From: Pseudomonadota bacterium
Lineage (GTDB): Bacteria; Planctomycetota; UBA8108; UBA1146
DNA: 41,142 bases
Assembly (NCBI GenBank): GCA_017859655.1
Contig: JAFMMO010000007.1
Coordinates: forward strand, 1-41,142
Direction: 5' to 3'
Shown: in pieces, positions 8,826-16,870 of the stretch
Position numbering within the stretch: position 1 is the stretch's first letter
Layout of the letters: every line of letters starts with the position of its first letter
Made by a program: the position numbers and the translations under genes
Notes under the pieces: model-generated
The model's database searches: none
Told to the model about the DNA's origin: nothing
Seen by the model: only the letters and a program-made list of their open reading frames with translations

Positions 8826-9463
8826 GGAGTGGGCCCCTCATCCGGTGCATCCCAACCGAGGAGGCTCGCGCGGTCCGCGGTCGCCGGTGCTGGACCGACA
8901 CTGCGTTGGGGGACCGCTGCACCGGGGGGGTGCCGCACCTCGTCTGGGGGGAGAAGGGGGAGTCGAGACCGGTTTCAGGGTCACGGGCGAGCCTGCCTCG
9001 AAGGGTTCCGACCCCACGCCGGAACGGACTCGAGGGGACCACGGACTCCCGGGATAGCAGGCCGGGATGGTCGTTCGTGGCCAGGCGAGCGCGGCCGAGC
9101 GATAGGGCGCACTCCTCATCTCCATCCCCGAGGCTACCGACCGCGGAGAGCGATACAAGTGACAAGGTGAAAGCACGATTTCGTCCGAGATTCGGGTGGA
9201 CCCCGGCCCCCGGGGCGGTAGGATCGTGGTTGGCGTAAGTCTTAACTTCGTAACGGTTTACAGAGTTTCTAACCTGTCAGCCGGCGCATTTGTTTCGGAG
9301 TTGCCAAACGCGACACCGCCCTCTGGAGGGGGCTGCGTGACCTACGCCCTGGAAGAAGTGTGCGGCTCCCGCCCGTTATCGCGGGGGCAGAACCCAACGG
9401 CCCACTGCAGCCGTCGCTCCTCCCGGAGCGATGTCCGCTGCCTCGGGTCTGAGGAGGTGTGTT
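8826..9463. other. 638-base intergenic region between divergent genes
   Basis: This gap separates the start of the hydrolase (minus) from the start of the large peroxidase (plus) and should hold promoters for both. The first 350 bases are GC-rich with no recognisable gene. Bases 9160-9300 are clearly richer in A+T than their surroundings (for example GTAAGTCTTAACTTCGTAAC from 9236), a likely promoter zone. GAGGAGG at 9451-9457 is the ribosome binding site of the downstream gene. I see no tRNA or known riboswitch. Confidence 0.5.
9236..9290 (+). promoter_or_regulatory. A+T-rich candidate promoter zone upstream of the dockerin peroxidase
   Basis: A short A+T-rich island with several -35/-10-like hexamers (CTTAAC, TTTACA, TCTAAC) stands out in a region near 70% G+C. 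None forms a well-spaced consensus pair, so only the zone, not the exact start, is proposed. The leader to the GTG at 9464 would be about 180 bases. Confidence 0.25.
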
Positions 9464-12400
9464 GTGTCTCTTTCTCCCGCATCCGGGCTCCGCGCGGCCC
9501 TCTCCCTCGTTCTCCTCGCGCTGGTCCCCAGCGCCGCGGACGGACAGCTGGCCCCCACCGGTCTCGTCTGCACCGTGGTCGGACAGACGGTCGAGATCAC
9601 CTGGTCGAACCCCGAGCCGTTCGACTTCATCGAGATCCGTCGGAACGGCTCGCTGATCCAGACGATCCCGGGCTCGGTCACCAGCTTCCTGGATCCCGGG
9701 GTCCCCGCGACCTTCCACTTCTACAATGTCCACGGCGTCGTGGGCACGGTCGTCGGACCGGGAGCTCCCTGCTCGGTTCAGGTCATCCCTCCCCCTGACG
9801 AGCCGCCGCTCGAGCCCCCGCCCTCCCTGAAGACCCTCCTGCCGCCGATTCCGTCGGAGCTCTTCAACTACGTGAAGGACTTCGAGGCGGCCGTCCGGCT
9901 CGGGAAGACCTTCTTCTGGGACATGCAGGCGGGCTCGGACGGCGTGACCGCCTGCGCGACCTGCCACTATCACGCGGGAACCGACACCCGGACCAAGAAC
10001 ATCCTCAATCCGGGTCCCAACGGGGTCTTCGAGACCGGAGAGCCGAACCGGAGACTCCGGGCCGCCCACTATCCGTTCCACCGCACGACGGACCCCCTCG
10101 ACGCGAATTCTCCGGTCCTCACGACCAGTGACGATGGATCGGGCTCCCAGGGGGTCCACCTCGGGCAGTTCAACGATGTGATTCCCGGCTCCGATGTGGA
10201 CGACACCACCGATTTCATCGATCCGAGCTTCACCGTGGATGCCCTGAATGTCCGCCAGACCACGAGCCGCAACGCGCCGACCATCATCAACGCCGTCTAC
10301 AACATCGAGAACTTCTGGGACGGTCGCGCGAGCTTCTGGTTCAACGGACGGAATCCGTTCGGACAGAGGGATACCGGCGCGACCGTGCTGCAGGTGCAGC
10401 CGGACGGAACCGTCGCCCAGACGCCGGTCCTCATCGAGCGCGCCTCCCTCGCCTCGCAGGCGGTCGGACCGCCGAGCGGGGGCGTGGAGATGTCGGTCCA
10501 CGGTCGGGACTTCCTCAAGCTCGGCAAGAAGCTGCTCAGCCTCGAGCCCCTCGCCGGCCAGGAGGTCAGCCCGACCGACAGCGTGCTCGGCGCGCTCGTC
10601 GATGTCGATGGCCTCGGGTTGAACACCACCTACGAGGCCATGATCCAGGCCGCCTTCCAGAACATCTGGTGGGAGAGCGACCGTCTCTTCGACTCGGCCT
10701 ACCTCGAGATCGGGCAGGGAACCCCCGCGAACACCGACCAGTTCACCCTGATGGAGGCGAACTTCTCCTTCATCTGGGGCCTCGCGATCCTCGCGTACGA
10801 GAGCACCCTCGTCTCCGATGACAGCCCCTTCGACCAGTACATGGATGGGGATGCGGGCGCGATGACCGGGCTCGAGCTCCAGGGGCTCGACGTCTTCTCG
10901 CGGAGCACCTGCCTCCTCTGCCACACTTCGCCGGTCTTCACCAGCGCGGTCGCGACGAAGCTCACGGTCGTCCTCGAGCCCGAGGCCTCCGCCCTCGAGG
11001 GGATCCTCGAGCGGATGCCGATGAAGGACGCCCTCCTGAGCATCTACGACGGAGGCTTCTACAACATCGGGGCCACCCCGACGACCTCGGACATCGGTCG
11101 GGGCGGGGTCGACCCGTTCGGCAACCCCCTCAGCTTCGCCGGCATGGTCCGGGACTTCGGGCTGGAGTCCCTGCCCTTCCAGCCGGGCACCGTCATCCTG
11201 AACCCGCCGGTCCTGCCGAGCGAGGATGTCGCCATGGCCGGCGCGATGAAGACCCCGACCCTCCGCAACACCGAGCTGACCGGCCCCTACTTCCACCACG
11301 GCGGCTCCTCGACCCTCGAGCAGGTGGTGGAGTTCTATGCCCGCGGAGGAGACTTCGCGGCGCAGAATGCAGACACCCTCGCGCCCGAGATCCTGCCTCT
11401 CCCGTTCCTGAGCACCTCACCCGAGCGTCGCGCCGCCATGGTCGCGTTCATGGAGGCCCTCACCGACGAGCGGGTGCGCCAGGAGGCGGCGCCGTTCGAT
11501 CACCCGCAGCTCTTCATCCCGAACGGCGCGGCCGGGGACCACAACACGGTGATCCCCGCCTTCGCCGGCGCCCTCACCGCGGCCGATGACTGGAAGATGA
11601 TCCCGGCGGTCGGCCAGGAGGGACGGGCCGCCGCGGGCCTCCCGCCGCTGCTGGAGTTCCTCCAGCCCCACGCGGTCGAGGACATGACCTGTGAGAACCT
11701 CCCGGGGGTCGGCATCCTTCTCTCCTGGACCAACGCGGACAGCTACCCGCTGATCCGGATCGAGCGGGACGGCTTCCCGCTCATCGTGGTCCCGGGGGTC
11801 AACGCCGCCCACACCGATCCCAACCTCACCCCGGGCCGCTGGGAGTACGACATCCATGCGATCGAGGGGACCCAGATCGGGCTCCGGACCGTCTGCGTGG
11901 TCGACATTCCCCCGCCCGCGCCCTCGACCGTCAGCGCGAGCCAGCTCGGGGCGGGTGTGATCGTCAACTGGACCAACACCTACTCCTACGACGGGATCCA
12001 GGTCCTCCGAAACGGGGAGCTGATCGCGACCGTGACCGCGGGCTCGACCGTCTACTTCGACACGGTCGCCATCCCCGGGGAGCACACCTACGAGGTCATC
12101 GGCCTCGTGGAGTCGGTGCCTTCGGTGCCGGTCGCCGCCACGACCTCGGTCATCCCCGCGCCCGTCTTCTCGGTGAGCTGCACCGAGGCTCCGGGTGGAG
12201 CGGGGGTCGACATCACCTGGGGGAACTCGGAGGAGTACGACAGCGTCGAGGTCCTTCGGGAGGGGGTGCTCCTCGCCTCCGTTCCCGGTGGCTCGACCCA
12301 GTACACGGATGCGTCGCCGCTGAGCGGGATCACGGAGTATCAGGTGATCGCCCGCACGAACGGCATCGACTCCCTCGCCGAGGGCTGCGTGATGACCATC

Positions 12401-13936
12401 GCGCCCGCCCCCCTCTCCTCGCTGACCTGCGCCGACGGCGGAGGCACGACCCAGCTGACCTGGACGAACGGGGACACCTACAGCGCGATCGAGCTCCGTC
12501 GCGGCGGACTGCCGATCGCCGACCTGCCCGGGGCGGCGACGAGCGCCACGGACCCGGAGCTCGCGGCCCTCGGGCCGGGAATCCACATCTACGAGCTGGT
12601 CCCGTCGACCGACGGGGTGACGGCGCTCTCCTCGATCTGCCAGCTCGATGTCGCCCCGACCGGCGTGTCCGGCCTCACCTGCGGCGTGATCGGGCTCGGC
12701 AACCTCGTCTCATGGACGAACACCGGAGCCTATCCGACGATCGAGGTTCGTCGTGACGGTGCACTCATCGCGACCCTCGCGGGGAGCTCGAGCTTCCTCC
12801 TCGATGAGCTGGTCGTGAACGGGACCTTCACCTACGAGGTCACGACCCTTGCGGACGGGCTCACCTCCGCTCCGGTCGCCTGCACCCTCTCCCGGACCCC
12901 GGCTCCGGTGACCCAGCTCACCTGCTCCGACACGGGGGCGGGGATCCAGCTCTCCTGGTCGAACGCCGAGCTCTACGACTCGGTGGAGATCTTCCGCAAC
13001 GGTCAGGTGATCGCGGCCCTCCCCGGAGTCGATGCGACCTTCCTCGACGCGACGCCCCCCGCGGGCCTCGTGAGCTACGCCGTTCGGGCGATCAGCAACG
13101 GCGAACTCTCCGCCGGCGCCCCCTCCTGCCTCGTCAACATCCTCCCGTCCCCGGTCACCGGCCTCGGCTGCGTCTCCACCGGGCCCTGCGGGGGTGAGAT
13201 CCTCCTCGACTGGAGCAATGCGGGTGCCTATGACGAGATCCGGATCGACCTGAACGGCCTCACCGTGGCGACCCTCCCCGGGGGCAGCACCACCTACACG
13301 GCGACCGTTCCGGGGGCCGGGAACCACAGCCTCGAGGTCGTCGCCCTCTCCGGCGGCATCCCCGCGGCCCCGACCGCCTGCGCGGTGACGGTCCTCGATG
13401 ACACCGCGTCCGCTCCGACCGGGCTCGTCGCTCAGGTCGTGAGTCCGGTCAGCTGCACCGTGGAGCTCTCCTGGGCGCTCGGCGGCACCTACAGCGCCCT
13501 CGAGGTCCGCCAGAACGGCGCTCTCCTGCAGGCCCTGCCGGGGACCGCCACGACCGCCACGGTGAACGCCACCGGATCCTCCGAGCAGCTGCTCGAGCTG
13601 GTGGCGACGACCGAGTGCGGGACCGAGCTCCCCGCGGTGACGGTGACCATCATCTGCGATTCCGAGTTCCTCCGCGGAGATGCCAACGCGGACGGAGGTC
13701 GCGACATCTCCGACGCGATCTTCCTGCTCTTCGCGCTCTTCGTGAACGGGGCTCCCCCGGTCTGTGAAGACGCGGCGGATGCCAACGACGACGGGGTCAT
13801 CGACATCGCCGATGCGACCGCCTCCCTCGCCGCGGTGTTCGGTCAGGTCACGAGCCTGCCCGCCCCGTTCAGCAGCTGCGGACCGGACAACACGAGCGAC
13901 ACGCTCCAGTGCACCGAGTTCTCGACCTGTCCCTGA
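9464..13936 (+). CDS. Giant secreted di-haem peroxidase with FN3-like repeats and dockerin
   Basis: A 1490-residue protein. I chose GTG 9464 over the in-frame ATG at 9431 because GAGGAGG lies six bases before it and it gives a clean signal peptide (ALSLVLLALVPSAADG). Parts in order: one fibronectin-III-like module (about 30-115); a di-haem cytochrome c peroxidase region (about 120-690) with haem motifs CATCH at 164-168 and CLLCH at 483-487 and the family phrases FFWDMQAG, NAPTIINAVYNIENFWDGRA and KTPTLRNTELTGPYFHHGG; eight further FN3-like modules of about 80 residues (about 740-1400) with a common pattern LTC...LSWTN...Y..IEV.R.G..IATLPG; and a C-terminal dockerin (FLRGDANADGGRDISDAIFL, then ANDDGVIDIADAT) ending in a Cys tail and CP-stop. 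The catalytic part is larger than usual CCP because of an insert between the haem domains. It probably works outside the cell or at the surface. A GNRA-loop terminator follows at 13985. Confidence 0.92.
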   Translation: MSLSPASGLRAALSLVLLALVPSAADGQLAPTGLVCTVVGQTVEITWSNPEPFDFIEIRRNGSLIQTIPGSVTSFLDPGVPATFHFYNVHGVVGTVVGPGAPCSVQVIPPPDEPPLEPPPSLKTLLPPIPSELFNYVKDFEAAVRLGKTFFWDMQAGSDGVTACATCHYHAGTDTRTKNILNPGPNGVFETGEPNRRLRAAHYPFHRTTDPLDANSPVLTTSDDGSGSQGVHLGQFNDVIPGSDVDDTTDFIDPSFTVDALNVRQTTSRNAPTIINAVYNIENFWDGRASFWFNGRNPFGQRDTGATVLQVQPDGTVAQTPVLIERASLASQAVGPPSGGVEMSVHGRDFLKLGKKLLSLEPLAGQEVSPTDSVLGALVDVDGLGLNTTYEAMIQAAFQNIWWESDRLFDSAYLEIGQGTPANTDQFTLMEANFSFIWGLAILAYESTLVSDDSPFDQYMDGDAGAMTGLELQGLDVFSRSTCLLCHTSPVFTSAVATKLTVVLEPEASALEGILERMPMKDALLSIYDGGFYNIGATPTTSDIGRGGVDPFGNPLSFAGMVRDFGLESLPFQPGTVILNPPVLPSEDVAMAGAMKTPTLRNTELTGPYFHHGGSSTLEQVVEFYARGGDFAAQNADTLAPEILPLPFLSTSPERRAAMVAFMEALTDERVRQEAAPFDHPQLFIPNGAAGDHNTVIPAFAGALTAADDWKMIPAVGQEGRAAAGLPPLLEFLQPHAVEDMTCENLPGVGILLSWTNADSYPLIRIERDGFPLIVVPGVNAAHTDPNLTPGRWEYDIHAIEGTQIGLRTVCVVDIPPPAPSTVSASQLGAGVIVNWTNTYSYDGIQVLRNGELIATVTAGSTVYFDTVAIPGEHTYEVIGLVESVPSVPVAATTSVIPAPVFSVSCTEAPGGAGVDITWGNSEEYDSVEVLREGVLLASVPGGSTQYTDASPLSGITEYQVIARTNGIDSLAEGCVMTIAPAPLSSLTCADGGGTTQLTWTNGDTYSAIELRRGGLPIADLPGAATSATDPELAALGPGIHIYELVPSTDGVTALSSICQLDVAPTGVSGLTCGVIGLGNLVSWTNTGAYPTIEVRRDGALIATLAGSSSFLLDELVVNGTFTYEVTTLADGLTSAPVACTLSRTPAPVTQLTCSDTGAGIQLSWSNAELYDSVEIFRNGQVIAALPGVDATFLDATPPAGLVSYAVRAISNGELSAGAPSCLVNILPSPVTGLGCVSTGPCGGEILLDWSNAGAYDEIRIDLNGLTVATLPGGSTTYTATVPGAGNHSLEVVALSGGIPAAPTACAVTVLDDTASAPTGLVAQVVSPVSCTVELSWALGGTYSALEVRQNGALLQALPGTATTATVNATGSSEQLLELVATTECGTELPAVTVTIICDSEFLRGDANADGGRDISDAIFLLFALFVNGAPPVCEDAADANDDGVIDIADATASLAAVFGQVTSLPAPFSSCGPDNTSDTLQCTEFSTCP

Positions 13937-13984
13937 TAACGGGATGGGCGGGATTCGCCCAAGCGGGCGATACTGAAGACGGAG

Positions 13985-14013
13985 GGGGTGATCGAGGAAT
14001 CGGTCACCCCTTT
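13985..14013 (+). terminator. Hairpin terminator with GGAA tetraloop
   Basis: An 11-pair stem (13985-13995 with 14000-14010, one G-T wobble) closes on GGAA, a GNRA-type loop, and is followed by TTTCGT. It lies between the peroxidase stop (13936) and the next gene. A smaller GGGCG/CGCCC hairpin sits at 13946-13960. Confidence 0.75.
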
Positions 14014-14051
14014 CGTCACCCTTGAAGACCACCCTGAGGAGGACCGAGACG

Positions 14052-15353
14052 ATGCAGCCCCCCCTCTCCCGACCTCTCCTGATCGCGCTCCCGCTCGCCG
14101 TGATCGCCCTGATCGCTCTCCTGCCCTGGTGCGCCGACCGCCTCCCGGTGGCGAGCGGGGCGGCTCAGGACGGCGCAGAGGGGTGCTGTGAGGCCGCTGG
14201 GGAGAAGGAGCCCGCCGGGGACGGCTGCTGCGCGGAGGAGCCGAAGAGCGACGATGAGAAGCCCCCCTGCTGCCCGACCGCGGAAGAGGCGGGCCCCTCC
14301 TCGGAGCGGACCGTCACCATCGAGGAGATTCCCGATGTTCGGGTGGTCGATCAGGACGGGGTGGAGCACTCCTTCCGGACCGATCTGGTGGCGGACCGGA
14401 CGGTGGTCATCAACTTCTTCTTCACCACCTGCAAGACGATCTGCCCGCCTCTCACCGCCACCTTCGCCAAGGTCCAGCAGGAGCTGGGCCCGGAGCTCGG
14501 TGACGGCGTGCGTCTCCTCTCCATCAGCGTCGATCCCACCAATGACCGTCCCGCCCGCCTGAAGCGCTTCGCCCGGACCTTCGGCGCGGCGGAGGGATGG
14601 AGCTTCCTGACCGGGGAGAAGCAGACGATCGACCGCCTGCTCGTCGCGCTGGGGTCCGCCACGCCGGACAAGTTCGACCACACTCCCATGGTCCTCGTCG
14701 GCAACCTCGCCACAGGCGAGTGGCGGCGGACCTACGGGCTCGCCCCCGCCTCGGAGATCGCGGAGGTCGTTCGCGGGGTCCACGCCCGCGCTCAGGTCGG
14801 GATCGAGTCGCGCCTCGCGAAGGACTACTTCCCCAACCGCCCGCTGATCGATCAGCACGGCACGCCAGTCCGTTTCTACGAGGATCTGCTGCAGGGGCGG
14901 ACCGTCGTCCTTCATGTGATGTTCACGCGCTGCACGAGCATCTGCCCCCCCATGCTCACGAACATCTCCAAGGTGGCGGAGCTCCTGGGAGATCGCCTCG
15001 GAGAGCGGGTCCAGATCCTGAGCCTGACCGTGGACCCGGAGTTCGACACGCCGGAGAAGCTCCGGGAGTACTCCCTCGCCTTCGGCTCCCGGGAAGGTTG
15101 GCGGTTCCTCACCGGCGATCGTGAGGATGTCCGGGCTGTCCTGCAGAAGCTGGGGGCCTGGGTCGATGATCCCGAGGCGCACAACGCCTGGCTCATCGTC
15201 GGGAACGAGGCGACGGGGGATTGGCGGAAGGTGCTCGCCACCTCGCCGCCGATGCAGATCACCCACCTCGTCCGGTCGATCCTCGGAGAGGGAGACGCGC
15301 TGGAATCCCCATCGGAGCCGAGAGAGCTGGAGACCAGCAAGTCCAACCCCTGA
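14052..15353 (+). CDS. Tandem SCO1/SenC-domain copper-chaperone-like protein with Cys-Cys ladder
   Basis: A 433-residue protein from ATG 14052 (GAGGAGG at 14036-14042). It begins with a membrane-anchor or signal segment (LLIALPLAVIALIALLPW). A linker with three adjacent Cys pairs follows, at residues 45-46, 59-60 and 73-74, spaced exactly 14 residues apart. Two SCO/SenC thioredoxin-fold domains come next. Domain 1 (about 95-250) has FFTTCKTICPP with Cys127/Cys131 and the ligand His210 in FDHTPMVLV. Domain 2 (about 270-415) has FTRCTSICPP with Cys294/Cys298 and a His377 in EAHNAWLIVG. SCO proteins deliver copper to cytochrome oxidase CuA or act as thiol oxidoreductases; both domains keep the CxxxC and a histidine, so both may be active. 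Two SCO domains in one chain are uncommon. The next gene downstream on the same strand is the TGA-containing DUF1573 gene. Confidence 0.9.
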   Translation: MQPPLSRPLLIALPLAVIALIALLPWCADRLPVASGAAQDGAEGCCEAAGEKEPAGDGCCAEEPKSDDEKPPCCPTAEEAGPSSERTVTIEEIPDVRVVDQDGVEHSFRTDLVADRTVVINFFFTTCKTICPPLTATFAKVQQELGPELGDGVRLLSISVDPTNDRPARLKRFARTFGAAEGWSFLTGEKQTIDRLLVALGSATPDKFDHTPMVLVGNLATGEWRRTYGLAPASEIAEVVRGVHARAQVGIESRLAKDYFPNRPLIDQHGTPVRFYEDLLQGRTVVLHVMFTRCTSICPPMLTNISKVAELLGDRLGERVQILSLTVDPEFDTPEKLREYSLAFGSREGWRFLTGDREDVRAVLQKLGAWVDDPEAHNAWLIVGNEATGDWRKVLATSPPMQITHLVRSILGEGDALESPSEPRELETSKSNP

Positions 15354-15354
15354 A

Positions 15355-15381
15355 AAGAGTTGAGTGTCCTTCTCGACTCTT
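15355..15381 (+). terminator. Possible hairpin terminator after the SCO gene
   Basis: AAGAGTTGAG (15355-15364) pairs with CTCGACTCTT (15372-15381) through ten pairs, one a wobble, with a seven-base loop directly after the stop codon. There is no long T-run, so termination may be partial. Confidence 0.45.
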
Positions 15382-15612
15382 CTGCCGACTCCTCGTTACC
15401 GAACATCCCCCTCAGGGTGGTACTCTTCCACAGCGTCGATTCCTGAAGGTGGGTCCGCCCCGCGCGGACACCGTCGACGCCGCGTCCGCCCCTCCCGCCC
15501 GGGGTTTCGCCGGTGCGGGAGCCCCGTCCCCTCCTCCGCTCCCGGCGGGGTGAGGCGGGGCTCGGAGGGTGTGGAGGCCGGAAGACCAGTCCCAGAGTTC
15601 CCTGGAGGCCTC

Positions 15613-16743
15613 GTGATCCCATCGATCCCGAACCGACCGTCCCGCGGAGTCTCACCGAGGCTCTCGCTCTCCGCTCTCCTCGCCGCCTGCTTCCTGCTCC
15701 TCGGTGCGACCCTGGTCGCCCCGGTCTCCGCGCAGGATGATCCGCCCGTCCTCGGACCGAAGCTCCGCGTGGACTCGCCGAGTCACGATTGGGGGAAGCT
15801 GATCAAGGGTGAGAGCCACGAGCACGTCTTCATCGTGCGCAATGTCGGAAGCGAGACCCTGCTCATCGAGCGGATCAAGTCGACCTGAGGCTGCTCCGCG
15901 GCCGAGTTCGACCGCGAGATCGCTCCCGGCGGGAGCGGTGAAGTCACCGTCAAACTGAACACCGAGAAGATGAACGGCGCCGGGGTCAAGAAGTCGGTGC
16001 AGATCATCAGCAACGACACCTCCGCTCCGGAGTTCTCCCTCGATCTCACCGGGGACATTCTCTCGGTGCTCGAGGTGGACTCGAAGCTGCGCAAGGTGGA
16101 GCTGCGTGGACTCGCCGGGACCGAGCTGGTCTCCGAGTTCGTCCTCAAGCAGGGGTCGCACCTCGAGGTGGAGATCCTCGAGTCCGAGGTCTCGAGCGGG
16201 AATGCGCGGGTCGATCGCTTCGAGCCCGTGGAGGGAGAGCCCGGGTCCTGGAGCGTTCGCCTCGTCGCGGACGCGGTGGATCGCCCTCTCATCTTCAATG
16301 AGAAGTTCAAGATCGCCGTTCGGACCAGCGACGGGCAGGAGCGGGAAGTGAGCTTCCCCTTCCGGGTCGAGCACAACGCGAGGGTGCAGGCGACCCCCAA
16401 GGGGCAGCTCAAGTTCATTCCTCGCGAGATCGCGAAGCTCTACGGCCCCAATCCGCAGCCGATCAGTCGGGCTGTCCTCCTGAACGCCGGCGGGGAAGGG
16501 ATCCGCTTCAATGTCCTCGAGGTGCGCCTCGATGAGAATCTCGAGGGAGTGGTCAAGACCGAGGTCACGGAGCAGCGCCCGGGAGAGCAGTTCGCGGTGC
16601 ATGTCCGGATCGAGGAGTGGCAGGAGAAGCGCCAGATGATCGGTCGCATGACGATCGTCACGGATGATCCCGAGTGCGGGGAGATCTCCCTCTGGGTGAT
16701 GGCCCTCTTCACTCCGCCCGACGGCGGAGGTGGCTCCCGCTGA
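15613..16743 (+). CDS. DUF1573 family protein, candidate selenoprotein (in-frame TGA at codon 92)
   Basis: Read through one TGA at 15886-15888, this is a 376-residue secreted protein from GTG 15613 (GGAGG at 15604-15608; signal peptide LLAACFLLLGATLVAPVSAQ). Residues about 54-145 are the DUF1573 (PF07610) beta-sandwich: SHDWGKLIKGESHEHVFIVR, then NVGSETLLIERIKST, TGA, then GCSAAEFDREIAPGGSGEVT. DUF1573 proteins carry a highly conserved S[ST]CGC[TS] motif here, and the TGA falls exactly on its first Cys. The frame stays open for 284 codons after the TGA with the same codon usage, and family similarity is continuous, so selenocysteine at residue 92 is more likely than decay. Residues 146-376 form further beta-rich domains (VFQ-type repeats with RVEHNARVQA and VTDDPECGEISLWV). 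Standard gene finders would split it, giving a 91-residue stub and a false start at 15970. The remaining Cys94 would pair with Sec92 as a U-G-C redox motif. The alternative is a C-to-A nonsense mutation. Confidence 0.78.
15886..15937 (+). other. Candidate bacterial SECIS hairpins directly after the in-frame TGA
   Basis: Two hairpins follow the TGA. The first pairs CGCGG (15897-15901) with CCGCG (15912-15916), then a one-by-one mismatch, then two more pairs closing on AGTT. The loop starts 16 bases after the TGA and has G in its second position, in line with known bacterial SECIS rules (loop about 16-37 bases downstream, G among its first two bases). The second is a perfect seven-pair stem CGCTCCC/GGGAGCG (15921-15937) with loop GGC, about 39 bases downstream, slightly far. 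Either could recruit SelB; folding energies were not computed. Confidence 0.5.
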
Positions 16744-16799
16744 CCGCAGGCCGCGGTCGAGAGGAGCGCAACCCTCCTCGCCCATTGCCGGGAAATGCA

Positions 16800-16834
16800 A
16801 ACAGGGGTCTGCGGCCATGCCGCAGACCCCTGTT
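16800..16834. terminator. Perfect 16-pair bidirectional terminator
   Basis: AACAGGGGTCTGCGGC (16800-16815) pairs perfectly with GCCGCAGACCCCTGTT (16819-16834) around the loop CAT. It lies between the DUF1573 stop (16743, plus) and the small minus-strand gene ending at 16871. The minus-strand exit reads TTTGCATTT, so it can terminate both. Confidence 0.9.
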
Positions 16835-16870
16835 CTCTTGGGTCAACGCCCTCGCTCACGAGGGGGGTGA

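Noticed and set aside
8838-9176. Minus-strand frame of 112 codons upstream of the hydrolase
   Set aside because: Pro/Ser/Arg-rich composition, no ribosome binding site, no recognisable domain; it lies in a probable promoter region.
9300-9430. A riboswitch in the leader of the large peroxidase gene
   Set aside because: Short hairpins can be drawn but no core motif of a known class (cobalamin, TPP, SAM, glycine) is present.
15613-15888. Simple pseudogene by nonsense mutation
   Set aside because: Only one stop, of the TGA type, at the conserved Cys, with no other damage and normal codon use downstream. It cannot be fully excluded without relatives and the Sec machinery, so it is kept as the alternative.
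15970-16743. A separate gene starting at ATG 15970
   Set aside because: The start lies inside the DUF1573 beta-sandwich and has no proper ribosome binding site or signal peptide; the upstream frame is continuous apart from the TGA.
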